A stretch of DNA of 64,000 nt from Kappaphycus alvarezii (GCA_002205965.3 NADL03000517.1:434001-498000); one strand, 5' to 3'. Positions 45,641 through 57,815 are shown, counted from the stretch's first letter. Translations and numbers: made by a program. Notes: a model not told the origin generated them from the sequence alone.

Positions 45641-48430
45641 CACGCCATCCATCGCGCCTACCGTATCTAATTCTCCACATGTCCTCACCGCCGTCTCCGC
45701 CGCACACTCTGGCCCGACCCGCGCCGCTGGGACCAAGTTGCACAACATGCTGCCTCACCTGACTGTATCCGCCGTGCCCGCATTAGGACTCACTGTTCTG
45801 CTCTCTGATCTGAATCGATCACTGCTCATTCCAAACGCGCCGAGTGGCTTCAGATAAACCATCCTCCTGCACGTCCTGTCACGACTGCTATCCGCTGCAG
45901 CGCCCTGCGTCGACGCACGCTACGGAAAAGCCATGCGCTTATTACATGACCCTACCGTAGCGGACGTCAACGACCCACGCACTCTACAGACCCTCCAAGA
46001 TCTTCATCCTTCTCCTCTTCGAACTGTCATCCCCCTTCCCGACTCCAGCATGCCTCACCCTCCCACATCACTGAGACTGTCGTTGCGCATACAGCGCGGC
46101 GGCTCTCACGCTACTCCGCTGCAGGCCCTGACGGTACTCACTCACGTTGGTTTTGCTTGCTCGTCATGACCTCCGTTAGCTCCGAAGCAGGTGTAACAGG
46201 GCTGTCGACGCTCACACAGCTTGTGGACCGCATCGCCTCTGGAAATCTCCCTGAGTCCCTGTTCTCTCATCACTGCTGCCGCTCTCCAACCCCGACCGGA
46301 CAAGATTCGGCCCATCGCTGTTGGCTCGGTATTCCGTTGCGTCGTGACAAAAGCTTTGATCCACGTCGCCATCGACGACACGCGGGACTTCTTTGCTTCG
46401 CTCCAACTGGCAAACGGCTTCAAAGCCGGCATGGATACCATTGTCCATGATACGCGCTTCCTCCTCCAAACCGACTCCCAAGCCCCCAAGGTTGCAGCCG
46501 TTCTGGTCGATTCACTTAGTGCCTTAACCTGTGTGGGCCGCCAGCCTATGATCGGCCTCCTCCCCGCCCGTGCGCCGACCCTGCACCGTTTCATCAACAC
46601 GGCTGTTCCCAACCAATTCTGATAATCTCCAACCAGCAGCATACCTTGATCTATAGTTTCCAGGGTAACAAACAGCGGTACCCAGCCAGGATGTTGTTCT
46701 TTTCCCTTTCAAACCATCCCCACGTCCGCCGGATCGGGACCGCTGAAATCCTCCAGTGGTTTGCTGATGACAGCACCGTCGTTGGGACATTTGATGATCT
46801 TCGAACTGCGATTCGGTTGATCAAGGATCACAGCCTAGCCGTTGGCCTGCACCTCAACGTGCGCAAAACGCGAATTTATTGACCTTCCATTTCCACCCAA
46901 GCTCGCTCTTCCTTCCTTCAGTGAGATCCCCTCCGACGAATGCACCGACCATGGCTTTCAACTTCTTGGAGCGCCGCTCGGTTATCAGGACTTCACCATC
47001 ACCTTCCTCCAATCCACACTGCTACACGATGTCCGTGACCCTTGCGTACACTTACACATGCGTCGGCTGTACACCTCAGCCTGCCCCATGACCTACGTGT
47101 TTCACCTCTGTCCCATAACAGCACTCTCATACTGCTGCTGGCCAATTTGATGACTTCCAAAGGACCTCTTACTAGTCCGTTAAAGGCGTCTCTCTCACAC
47201 ACCAGGCCTGGTTTGAAACTTGCATCCCAGTCCGTCTGGGCGGTCACGGAGTCTCCGCCATTCACCCATCCCGTCTTGCCATCATCGCTGCTAGGGTAAA
47301 CTACGCAGCCCCCGACCGTGCAAGCATTTATCTTTACTCCAAGCCTCGAATCTCACGACTACTGGACACCCATGCCCTGCAGACCTTATTTCTCTGCTCA
47401 TCCAAGCTCAACTCATCATCCGCTCTTTCGTGGCCACAGCGTCTGGAAACTCTTTAAGCCTCGGCCCTTACACACTTGATGTTCTTGCTGCTTCACCCCG
47501 GAATACCCTCACTATCTTGAACAGGGTACAGCGGGACGCCACGGCGAAAGACCATTGGAAGGATGACAATCGAGATTCCACTCCCACCCTCTTCCTGTGC
47601 AGCGCAGCATGCGTTGGCGTCCGCATCCGGGATCTCGCCCTTGGGCACAGCCCGACTGCATCTGTCCTTACTGCTCATCCCAAAAATGGTACCATCCGCT
47701 CCACACACTGGACTGTACTGACGCAAAGGCACCTTGACCTTCCGGTTTACCCGCACTTCGCGCCGCTTACTTGCCATGACTGCTGCCAGCAGATGGATAC
47801 ATACGGGACCATGCGGCCAATCTCCGATCCTCTAGTTTCGGCCGACTGCACCAACATATTTCGGTCCACAACGGCGTTGCCTTCAACGTACTCCGCGCTG
47901 CTGGCCGTGAGTAGGAGTTCCAAGCCCCTTTCTTGTTCCTGGCACTGAGCTCCGGCTTGACAAGGATCCCAACTGCGGCCACCGGCCCCACCCACGAACA
48001 CCGCTTCTCGTCCCTGGGATGCGATATAACCATTGTTCCCCCATTCAAATCTACTTTCCGCATCAAGGCTACCCCAAGTCGTCGGAGGAGCTACCGAGAT
48101 CGCCCGCCGGAATAAGATGCTCTAGTTCGACCGCAAATTGGCCGGCCGAACCCTCAACCTCCCCGATTTCCCCCTACCCGTACCGAGCTTTTTCCCGCAG
48201 CCGATCGCATTTGATTCTCTCAGCGCCCCTTCCACTGCTACATCTTCCTTGATTGCAGAACTCATCCAGAACAATCCCTGCCCCTTCGGCGGTAGCGGAA
48301 CGATTCGCCGTAGAATCCATCAAGGCATCAGTGCGGTCATCTGGTCGTCCAGAACGATTACTATGTTCTCTCTGACTCTGTCGACAATGCTGATAAATCC
48401 TTCTGGTCAGCTCCATGGGACAGTGCGCAC
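45640..48430 (+). pseudogene. 5'-truncated LINE with reverse transcriptase, RLE-like C-terminus
   Basis: It starts inside the pre-RT region (VADVNDPRTLQTLQDL near 45950), then SSEAGVTGLSTLTQLVDRIA, KIRPIAVGSVF and FKAGMDTIVHDTRFLLQT of the RT. After a frame change it reads ILQWFADDSTVVGTF at about 46750, with the FADD catalytic pair. It then reads GFQLLGAPLGYQDF of the thumb. From 47430 a 170-codon frame covers the later C-terminal region, followed by CDITIVPPFKS (endonuclease-like core) and FFPQPIAFDSLSAPS. At least four frame changes make it inactive. The N-terminal region present in the copy at 1-1990 is missing, as is usual for 5'-truncated LINE insertions. Confidence 0.8.
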
Positions 48431-48614
48431 ACTGTACAGATACTCCTGGCACCCAGACGCCTATGGGGTGCTAACCGATGTCGTGCGGAATGTGGCCGTT
48501 TGGGCGATGGAGAGCGATGGCAAGGTCCGAGCGGTGCTTACCCAAAGGCCCGTTGCCGCAGCCGTATTGTTAAACGCCACATGCCTGCAAGGCTGGTTTT
48601 TTAGGAAAAATTAA
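48430..48614 (+). pseudogene. LINE C-terminal fragment of a second subfamily
   Basis: The frame reads YSWHPDAYGVLTDVVRNVAVWAM, close to GWHPDAYAVITEVARSVAVRAM of the minus-strand fragment at 57.3 kb and unlike the tail just upstream. It ends with a TAA at 48612-48614. Confidence 0.5.
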
Positions 48615-48879
48615 GAGGTACTACTGGTCACCCCTGTAGCTAGAGCTAGGATATTTCGGGCCACAAACGACCATATCTTTCAAATATCAAAGGCACACCA
48701 CATTCCCCCCCAGATACTGAATAATGAATAATAATTAGATCTTTTATCAAAAAAAGACTATGAATAAAGAATAATAAAAAATGTATCCACTGGACATGTG
48801 GAAGCTGTCGATACTACTGTGGCGAAAAAAAGCCTGCATCACTGTCATTTCTGTGCACACTGCATACAGTACTACTGTA

Positions 48880-48907
48880 CAGTAGGACCTGTGCAGTAGG
48901 ACCTGTG
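48880..48907. repeat. 14-bp tandem duplication
   Basis: CAGTAGGACCTGTG occurs at 48880-48893 and again at 48894-48907, inside a GTACAGTA cluster. Confidence 0.9.
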
Positions 48908-51128
48908 CACACAGTACAGTACATTACTGTACTCACTATCACAATTTCAAGATTACAGCTCTGCACAGTAAAGTACAACGTACTGTACGTATCCTAGAAA
49001 TGACCAGACGACAGGTATTTATTTCTGTCATCATCTAATTTGACATCAAGAATGACAAAGTGCTGCAACTGGCATTCCTGGGTTATTTCCTGATAGGTTT
49101 TCTGCTTGCGGATTACCATTCTATACTTCGAGTAGGAGTTCATACGTGTACCAGTTTAGTCCTCTGGATCAGACTCAAGATTGCAGTTGTGCTTAATTAT
49201 GTTCGCGATCCATATATCGATGACCCATCTAATTCATTTGCACATTTGCTCTGCGTTTGACTCACCAGTGTCTAAGACCAAACTTCTGCATCCTGCCGGA
49301 GATACAGACAGGTACGGGTGATGATGTTGCTGAAGGCCATACTACTATCGACCTACACGATACAAACCCGCTGAAATCCTAAACGTAAACAAACTCCGTT
49401 TCTCTGGCAATCTTCCAGCTTGGTTACAAGAATTCCTTAAGATAGATTCATTGTCACTCTGACTTGCACAATTTGTATTTATGCTCGTCGAGTCTATCAT
49501 CACGACTATCCTCTCGCTGAATAGCACTGAGGGTCTACGATAGGAATGCCTTCAGTCTCGAGTACTGAAAATAAATTATTCCAGCAGCGTTAGTTTTCTT
49601 AATGTGGTACTACGGCATATAGACTAGAATGGAACACTGCTTGTTGCTGCCAGCATGGGTCAAAACCCTTTACTGGGATTCCGATAAGAAGCCTTCGTGG
49701 GCTATGAACACCGAGGAGGCAGATTATGAGGGTTCAGCTGTAATAGTGCTATACAGCTAGCTTTACTGTGAGGGTCGATCGAGTTAAAGCGATGATTGGC
49801 AAAATTCCTGGCCGGAAAAAGGCTTTGAAAATTCGGAGGCGATTTTCATATGATGCGCTGTGCTCAGTTTGCTGCAATGGCCAACAGAGCCAGCATTTTC
49901 AGGAAACAATAATCAGTTTTGTTCTGCGCGATTGGTCGAATGTAAAACTAATCAAAATATTGGTAGGCCCATTCTCGCAGTAAGAAAAAAGTTAGATCTA
50001 ATCCAGCGAACTGCTTTCTAATCTCTGTCCAAGTATTGACCCAGCTGGATTTCGACGGCGCTAACACTCTTTGTCGTGGCCATCTAATGTTACGACGGTT
50101 ATGCAACTGTTTTCATAGCTTGAGGATGAGATTTTTGCGGCTTGATCCTTTCCCGATGCAGTCTCGATCACCAAGCCCACACCTTTTCGATATTAACGAT
50201 ATTTAGAAAACCAAATATAGACATACAAAAATCTAGCACCGACTAGTTTTGCAATTCACAGTGACAACATTGGATTATGGCTTTTGTGCTGGGGTACGAT
50301 TCCTCAACGAGATGGGTTGTATTTTTCTGGACGTTAAGAAATGAAAAATCGGCTTACCATGATTTTGAATCCTAGTGGTCAGGCCAAAGATTAGTCTCGA
50401 CTCAATGATCACATTGGAATCCTGATCATCATGTATTAAAGGCTTAAATCTGTTTATTTGGAATCTTTTCAATTGCTTGACATCAACCCGATTTCGTTGT
50501 GACGTGTGGTTACACTGCACCGCCTCCGTTGCTGATCACTGCAATTAAAACTAGGCCTAAGCTCTGCTTGCTGCCAACATAACCTACAAATTTCACTCGA
50601 TATTTTAACGACTTTTTCAGTTGTCTTTCACTGTTTTTCTAGGAATTATTTGTAATTGCGAATTACTTCAATTTTGGGGTTGAGGTCGTTATTGCTGCGA
50701 ATCGCGATGGCTAAGCAGGGAAGATAGTTTCATGCGTTTTCGGCTGGACCCTGGACTGGACGCTGGAATCTCCTTGGACATAGACTGCTGTAAATTGCGA
50801 GCAGAAATGGAAATCTTTTAACTAATTTTTTTTACCGCGAGTTATCATTAAAAAACGAAGCCATGAAAGGATGAGGTTTTCCACAGGGCTTACAAATAAT
50901 CGATTACTGTTCTATACAGGACATCAAATCAATGGAAGGGAGGCGGGGTGCATTCCCGTACGGTAATAAAAAATATATATATATATTTTTGGTAGATGGC
51001 TGTAAATAATTTTAACTGATAGATTATGACAAATGCTAACATATATGAAACTGTTGTTCTTACGGTATTCAATTAAGAACTATCCAACTATTTATTCGGA
51101 GTTGCTGAATAGTGGCTACCGTAACCCA

Positions 51129-51184
51129 GACCATCCAATAAATACTGTACATCGCAGACCGTCAGATAAATACTGTACATCGCA
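51129..51184. repeat. 28-bp tandem duplication
   Basis: Two adjacent 28-bp units (51129-51156 and 51157-51184) differ at only three positions and each contains AATACTGTACATCGCA. Confidence 0.9.
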
Positions 51185-52787
51185 TTCCTTGCGATGCGCA
51201 GTGCTAGAATTGAAACCGGAAAAATGTCTGGATATTTAAAATTTTCGCCCAGGAAGTTGGAGCTAAACGAATGAAGCACTGTACAGTACTGCACAGTACA
51301 TAACAGCTAAAGCGTACGGTATTGGACTGCACAACCATTTACAAGACAGCATAACCGGTCACATCTTCCATGCATTTAAATAACCCAAAAATTTCCCCCT
51401 ATACAGCATGCCGCAACATAATTTAAGTAAATAAATTCGGGGATATTTCAAAGCTTTTTGGACATCAGATTGGTATTTACAGTGCATACACTAGTGCTGT
51501 ATCATGTAAACTTACATTTTTTTTGCTTAGTGCTTACAGTTTCACAGCTCTAATTCTATAGCGGCTTACAGTTGCGTAAATCTATCGTCGAACCATAGTA
51601 CTGAACTGTGTTGGAATGTAATGCACTGTACGATATACTGTACACTAACTACCGTGCTCTGGACACTATGACTAGAATTTACAGTACTGTACAGTACGGC
51701 GGGAACGCAGGTGGGGAGGAAACTCAAATCCGCACTGCATGATATGTTCTTAAAGCAGAAGTAGCGTGGAATTTGTAGGAGTGGCGATGCTTGCCAAAGA
51801 ACACTTATTAACTCGAAAAATCTCCTGAAAATGTAAGCAGCAGAGTGCTCGATGTGCGGTATACCCATAAAATACGCAGTTTTAAAACATTGGCGATGCA
51901 GCAGTCTCCTACTAGCGGCCTGATCACGACTGTGGTACTTTCCTTAAACGTCTTTTTTTTTTCCACCAATCATCTCCGCCATGAAGCTTTCCTATTTTGC
52001 CAGTGGATGATTATCATTGAATCATATTCAGGTGCGTTCCATAAACAGCCCTCAAGAGATATGAATTGCATGGTTTTGTAGTTTCAATTAAATATTAAAC
52101 TGCTTTGCATAAATTTTAAATATTGGAAGGAATCCCCCTCGATAACATATGCCTATAACTCATCCTTCACCCTCGGTATAAGTAGCAGTAACTGACGGCA
52201 AAACACTGCAGGTGCAGCTTATCTTTTCAGAAAATTAGAAGAAGATTGGACTAGCAATGGAGCTTTCTTTCTCTTCACATCAATTCCACGACCAAGTGCA
52301 GCAGCAACGTTATGAAAACTGACTGCTCTGTAGTAGCCACGATCACTTGCAAAATAGCAGATAAAGGTACTTTCTGGCATAGTCAAATATTCCTCTCGCC
52401 GAGAACGCAGCCCGCCAAGCAATGGACCACTGCGTTTTCAGGGTATTTTCCTGAAATTTCGTCTTCGCCTGTTCCACTCGTATCACTTTGATTCCCATGC
52501 CCTAATACTCTCCTCCTAGCCGATCTTGACTCTTTAAGTTTTCTATTTAGATCCATTTATTGAACTGCCGTACCAAGAGGCAACGCTGTTTAAAGTGCTA
52601 CATCCGTACTGGACAACTTACGCCAATATCCCGGTTGATATACTCAGATCACTTCTGAGCTTCTTACCAAGTCTATACCTTCACCCAACTCTACTATTCC
52701 GTAGGTTATTTCGTCCATTCGTTGTGAGGCAAACTTCGAGACTTCCTGTCGATGCAACTCTGACGATTACTTGAGAGAGACTTCGGA

Positions 52788-53440
52788 ATGGCGCACAAAC
52801 CCGAAAAGCTCAAGGTTGATTTTTTGCTTAACGACGAGCACGAGCATCCTCGCAAGGAAGATAGAGAAAAGCGCAAACGGTCATCCCCATCTTCATCTGG
52901 AACTCCTTCCCCAACAGATTTACTTGCGGGATTGCCACCTACGCAAGAAAAACGTCCAGCTCATTCCCCTCCTCAGCCTTCTAGACCAGCCCAACAACAT
53001 GGAGGTCAAGATAACGTACGTCGGAGCCATGCAGGCCCTTCTACTCAACAAAAGCCATATCGTTGTGAGCTTTGCGGGAAAGGATTCGTTGAAAGAGGTG
53101 CGTCAGTGATATCGCCACAAATGTCTACACTTTTTAAACGCGGAGGGTTATAAAGCCCCACACTAACGTCTTTGCGGCCGTTTCGTACTGATACATGTTT
53201 CCCCTATTCTCTATAGGTAATTTGAACAAGCACATCAGCTCTGTTCATCGCAAGGAGAAAACAAAAGTATGTCCAGAGCCTGGATGCGGGAAAAGCTTCA
53301 GTTTCCGGGATGGACTAGTGCGTCACATAGCACACGTCCACCAAAACCAACGACGTCATACATGCCAGATATGTCACAAGAGCTTTAAACAAGGATCACA
53401 TTTGAGTAAGCACCTGCGTTCGATACACCATCAACCCTAG
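52788..53440 (+). CDS. C2H2 zinc-finger protein, two exons, three fingers
   Basis: Exon 1 is 52788-53097 and exon 2 is 53217-53440. Joined they give 178 codons including the stop. Residues 1-90 are a charged, Pro/Ser/Gln-rich low-complexity region with a KRKR stretch that could be a nuclear signal. Finger 1 (CELCGKGF...KHISSVH) is complete only after splicing. Finger 2 has C-x4-C (CPEPGCGKSFSF). Finger 3 is CQICHKSF...KHLRSIH. All three use H-x4-H spacing. It is probably a nuclear DNA-binding regulator; its target cannot be told from sequence. The start is the first ATG of the open frame after a stop-rich leader. It is intact and unlike the surrounding element relics, so probably a working host gene. 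The protein stops five residues after the last His. Confidence 0.85.
53098..53216 (+). other. Intron of the zinc-finger gene
   Basis: 119 bp, starting GTGCGTCAG and ending in a pyrimidine-rich CCCCTATTCTCTATAG. Removing it rebuilds a textbook C2H2 finger (C-x2-C-x12-H-x4-H). Reading through it meets a stop at about 53152. Confidence 0.85.
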
Positions 53441-55097
53441 AGGGGAAATAGGGGATTCCATGGACACCAAGATCAGGAAAAGGTTTCCAGTTTTTCATGC
53501 TGTGCGGGGCCATTTCAGTATCAATGTAGGGCGTATGAAGAACCTTCTTTATGCATACCTCGTGCTGTGTTTAAGGTTGAGATGCTTGAAACCCTTGGAA
53601 CGGTGTTGCCTCGAGTTCGTCGTGAACAAAGTATACGGAATTACCAGGCAGCTGTGTTTCACACGTGCAGATCTCGTGACTCCAGTAGCCTGCCGAACAT
53701 CGCTGACAAAGTAATGGCAGGGAAAGAGATACTAGAAGTAATTGAAAGTAAATAGTTGATAGTAATTCTAAATGTGTCAACTGGGAAGTTCCCTAACCTA
53801 GTAACCCAGGAAGGATTACCCGGAGAATTTGAAGTTCTGTAGTATAGAGACATTTGAAGGGTTCAATATCGACGAACACCATCATCGTCGCCTTAAACAA
53901 AGGAACCGATCACTGCGCTCTGCAAAGTGAGGGATGTATCACTATCACGAGAATTAGTACGTTCAATCGGCATTCCATAGCACGCCCATTTTCACCGTAG
54001 TGTTTACTCCGCCACTGCCACACTGCACAGGCTAATGGGAATTTCACCCTATGTCCCCATCGCAGTAAACTAACCCAAACGTTCCAGTATACCAACCCAT
54101 TCAAGTAAACCCCATTTAACCAAAACGTTCCCCCCTGCAGTTGGGAACATCTGAACTACAGAAGTTTTAATCAGAAGGTCCTCAGGAATAGACTACTGTA
54201 CAATTTTGGTAAGCAGTCTTGTTCGGTTTCTCGAGAAGTTGGTGACGTACTGATGCATTTGTTGCAATAGCCATTCGTGAAGGGATGTTTCTTGGGGGAT
54301 ATTGCCTTTGCTTCTACAGTACTGTAGGTTTTGGATAAAAAGTCTCGTATCCTCGTTTTCCATGATGGCCTGTTATTCCACACGTGTAATAGGAATTACT
54401 CTTCGATTTGCTCTTTTCAATATCCAAAGCAGCACTGTAAACCTTTAGTGATTAAGATACAATGTCATGATTATAATCTATTTTGAAACGGAAAACTTCA
54501 AGCCATTTTTTTGAGCTCGGGTTTATTTATTTGAGCGAAGATCATAACAGATAATGCGGTTCTAAGGATCCGGGTCCAAAAGAGATTGGTGTTCCTGTCG
54601 CCCATCGTGTAGCGCATCTGTTCACACTGTGAGTTTGCTGGCTCGATCCATTCCACTATCCACCCTTTTCGTCTCACCCGGTTGTGTTCTCAGGAGAGGA
54701 TTCACGCTGGCTTCCTAGGGAATTAAAAGAGCACTGGAGGAAACTCAAACACTCGACGCCCGTTTGTGACAGAGACAATCGTGTTGATTTCAGAGGGTGA
54801 ACTTGACGTAGGGAATCGTTAGCTGTAGACATATCCACCCATCCTTTGCGCGACACTACCCAGCATATTCTGTGAGGAAGCAGAAGACGCGTAGCATGCA
54901 GAACGGTTCTAGGGGCGGACGGTGGTGCACATTGTACGTAGAGCAACGAGGTACATTTATAGGAATATAGATCCATGCCTAAGTCGCAACTAACGCAATC
55001 ACGCAATCTACTCGTTCATATCCGCGATAGGGATGAATTCTAGCAGCTGTGCTGGAGCGGCCTCTGCAGCTCTAGGTCAGTTTCCGTGCGTTTGAAG
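53441..55097. other. Intergenic between the two host genes
   Basis: The genes converge, so this holds two 3' ends. Short ORFs lack recognisable domains. tRNA-like boxes near 54600 are discussed under rejected items. Confidence 0.4.
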
Positions 55098-55826
55098 TCA
55101 TGCCTGGGTAGGCGGGACATCCATACCAAGCTCACTGAGTTTCTTGTGGGCAAGAATGTAATCGGCGAAGAACGCGTCCTGATCAGCCGCATATTTCTCA
55201 ACGAGGGCCCTGTGCTCGGGGTCATCCAACAAAGCCATGTCCGACGCCAATCGCAAGAGCGACGGGTCCGGATTTTCCTTAAGGATCTCCTGATAGTACG
55301 AATTGTCAAACTTGAGAGGGTCCTTCGTCCACGGACCCTCGAAGCCAGACCGATCCTTGTGACCAGAGCCCAGGCAATGCGCCCCGCTTAGAACGATGAT
55401 CTCCTTGTCATTAAAGCCCATTCGGTAAAATATATCTCGCAAGTGGTCCATCCTCTTGTTAGCATCTGGCAACCTACCATCAGGTGAGCAAGCCTCGGCG
55501 GGTTGATCCTTGCGGCCAAAGACAAAGGGAATCTTGGGCCCGCCCGAAAATTCGATGGCAACAATAGAGGCGAGCTGGAAGAGATCGGCGTACGAAACCT
55601 CGGGACAAGCAGCCTTGATGGGCTCGAGCCACTTCCGTGCCTTGCCCAGGCCTGCATTTGCACCATATTCGGATTCAGGGGCGAAGCGAATGGTGGCGTT
55701 CGCTCCAGCCGTGTTGTCGGTGGCGGAATAGCTACCAGCATCATGCCAGGCTAGCCGAACCATGATCGGCATACACGGAATCTCCTTGTAGAGATCGGTC
55801 AACATTGAACGCAGTTTGGCTTCCAT
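55098..55826 (-). CDS. APX: Ascorbate peroxidase (class I haem peroxidase)
   Basis: 242 residues from the ATG at 55826 to a TGA at 55100-55098. The frame is open upstream only from a TTG, so the ATG was chosen. The enzyme reduces hydrogen peroxide with ascorbate. Distal haem residues Arg24, Trp27 and His28 lie in MVRLAWHDAGSY. Proximal His150 is in VLSGAHCLGSGH, Arg159 (ascorbate-site arginine in plant enzymes) in KDRSGFEG, Trp166 in GPWTKDP, and the proximal Asp near residue 196 in ASDMALLDD. No transit peptide or membrane tail is visible and the length fits the cytosolic form of about 250 residues. The coding sequence is intact and intronless. The alternative, cytochrome c peroxidase, is less likely given the Arg and the overall length. 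Confidence 0.95.
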   Translation of the reverse strand: MEAKLRSMLTDLYKEIPCMPIMVRLAWHDAGSYSATDNTAGANATIRFAPESEYGANAGLGKARKWLEPIKAACPEVSYADLFQLASIVAIEFSGGPKIPFVFGRKDQPAEACSPDGRLPDANKRMDHLRDIFYRMGFNDKEIIVLSGAHCLGSGHKDRSGFEGPWTKDPLKFDNSYYQEILKENPDPSLLRLASDMALLDDPEHRALVEKYAADQDAFFADYILAHKKLSELGMDVPPTQA

Positions 55827-56638
55827 TGCTGCAGATGGTGAAGTGGTAATCAAAATGTGATTTGAAGACAACGGCAGGAAGTGAAAAGACAGTCACTAGA
55901 TCTCTGAGACAGTTGAAGCTGCACGGTGAAACGAAAGGTTGATCACGGACACGTTGTTCTGAAAACTGAGATAAATGCAGCACAGCCGATTGCGAAGAGC
56001 GCTTTGCGAAAGAGACGACGGCGGTGAGAAAAGGATATAGTTTGCAAATGTAGCACCAAAGGAAGGGTCGAGAACAATGCAATGTACCGCGCAATTTATA
56101 AATTATGCCAAACTGGACACGTGGACGGCGGCAGTCAAATGGTGTGGTCAGACTCGACAAAATGCCAGCACAAGAACTAAAAAGTAACTGGCAGAAATTC
56201 GAAAGACACAGTTTGAGGTAGAAAGGTTTTAGTTGAGCCAATCATGGCAAAACTGGAGGTGACCAATTTCGTTCATTTCACATGGCATGAAATTTACTTC
56301 TTTTTAGCATTTTTTACAAGGAGGCGACTCGTTGCCAAAGACGTCACGGCGTTGAATCCTTACTTTTTGGGGGATACAGGAGCAATACAGCGCTGCACAG
56401 TACCTTCTCGGTCAGAAAATCTCTGGAGCTTGCTAGAAAAAGTACAGTATCGTATCTACTGTACAGAACCGGAGAACGGAAAATTGTGCTGTACAGTACT
56501 GTAACATTTCTGCACCTTTAGACTGACTTTGGAGAATGCCGTACTACCATTACCGCACTCATGCGGTGGCGATTCGCAAAATACTAAAGGTGTTGGTTAC
56601 CAAGTACCAAGGGTACCAGGTTCCAAGGGTCTACTAAC

Positions 56639-56693
56639 GGTCTACCCTTGGAAGTTGTTAACAGGCCAAAGATAGAACGTCCAAGGGTAGACC
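56639..56693. repeat. 14-bp perfect inverted repeat
   Basis: GGTCTACCCTTGGA (56639-56652) and TCCAAGGGTAGACC (56680-56693) are exact complements 27 bases apart. Further CCAAGGGT copies lie just upstream. Confidence 0.9.
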
Positions 56694-57009
56694 GACCCGT
56701 AATCCATGGGGCCGTTGCAAAGTTGCACTGACCGTCAAGTTTGTTGGACAAGTGAGCAATCCTCGCTATTTTTTGCCGTAGAAATGTCTACGGTTCAGTA
56801 ATGTTGTTCTTAATCGCCGTTGTCGATAGTCTCACCACCTGCTGGAAATTGCCTCACTCGTACATTTCTACGGCACTTGATGTTTTCCTCCTAGCTTCAC
56901 TGAGTAAATATTATCTTCTCTTTTGACTTTTATCACAAATTGGGGTTACAGTTTTTTAAAGATTTTCAATACTTTGGGGGCCAGCGTACAGTAGAAAAAA
57001 TTCTTTGCT

Positions 57010-57128
57010 CTGTGCCAAGGGGGGAAATTTGGGGTGTTTTTAATGCATGAAAAATATGGTCAGCTGTTCCCTGTGCCAAGGTCAATAAAGGGGAAAAATT
57101 GGGGTGTTTTAATGATTGAAAAATAGGA
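57010..57128. repeat. Imperfect direct duplication of about 55 bp
   Basis: GTGCCAAGG...TTGGGGTGTTTTTAATGCATGAAAAATA is followed by a diverged second copy GTGCCAAGG...TTGGGGTGTTTTAATGATTGAAAAATA. Confidence 0.75.
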
Positions 57129-57132
57129 TAGG

Positions 57133-57640
57133 CTATGTTCCAAAGCGGCCGGCATGGGGGAACCAGGAAACGGGTTTAATCCGGTTCAAAGTCGCTAGAA
57201 CGCTGGCTCGAGGCCAGCCAGCCAGCAGGCCGCTTTGGACGTGGCAGCGGCCGCAGCGTGCCTTTGCATGAATATCCCGCGAATCTTCCCATTCCATAGC
57301 CCTGACTGCAACGCTTCTTGCCACTTCGGTTATGACGGCGTAAGCGTCTGGATGCCAACCGCCGAGAGTGGATATGGGCACGGGGACGAGTCTGCTTCGA
57401 GAGGAAGTAGCAGTGGAGGGTTGATACTTTCTGTGCTTCGCCGCTCGGGCTGCGATTAGGGAGGTCAACGGGTTGAACGTGTTGATTCTCCTGTTCGATG
57501 GCGCGAGGGGATTGACAACGGTGATGTCGAAGAAGTCAGTCCCTCCGCGGCTTCCCATTGCCCGAATATCCGGTCTCATGCGGTGGAGGCCCTCTCGTGG
57601 CTCTACGAGGTCAATAAAGTCTATCAATGAATTTTGAAAA
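57133..57640 (-). pseudogene. LINE C-terminal fragment (endonuclease-like domain)
   Basis: A 164-codon minus-strand frame reads HRMRPDIRAM, GTDFFDITVVNPLAP and AARAAKHRKY: the R-P-D, D-I-T-V and K...Y pattern of restriction-endonuclease-like LINE domains. It is followed by GGWHPDAYAVITEVARSVAV. It is 5'-truncated and has no RT. It belongs to the same subfamily as the short tail at 48430-48614. The frame is open, so this fragment is younger than the other LINE pieces. Confidence 0.65.
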
Positions 57641-57815
57641 TGTACTCAATTGAGTAAAGGGGGGAAAATTGGTTTTACTTGAATGGGTGAATGGGGCCTA
57701 CAGTCGAATGGGTTGGTATACTTAATTTTCCTGTCAGGAGCAATCACAGACTAGGACTACTGTAAGTAGGGTAACCACTTACTGTACATACCCTCAATCC
57801 CCTGCATCCAAGAAA

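Larger units (their letters stand above)
48620..52780. other. Intergenic DNA with many ACTGTAC-type short repeats
   Basis: No ORF with a recognisable domain. Clusters of TACTGTAC/GTACAGTA lie at 48866-48990, 51140-51185, 51280-51305 and 51625-51700. An (AT)n run lies near 50977. The tandem duplications are listed separately. Confidence 0.5.
55827..57130. other. Intergenic; upstream region of APX
   Basis: The first 250 bases upstream of the APX ATG should hold its promoter, but no clear TATA box was seen. Further on are GTACAGTA clusters at 56455-56505, repeated CCAAGGGTA motifs at 56600-56695 and an imperfect duplication at about 57010-57125. Confidence 0.45.

Noticed and set aside
54598..54655. 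tRNA-like boxes: TAGCGCATCTG followed by GCTGGCTCGATCC
   Set aside because: The spacing between the boxes is about 13 bases too short for a tRNA, and I could not pair an acceptor stem. At best it is a decayed tRNA or SINE trace.
55086..55754. Long ORFs on + and in another minus frame over the APX gene
   Set aside because: They are shadows of the GC-rich APX coding frame and have no domain.
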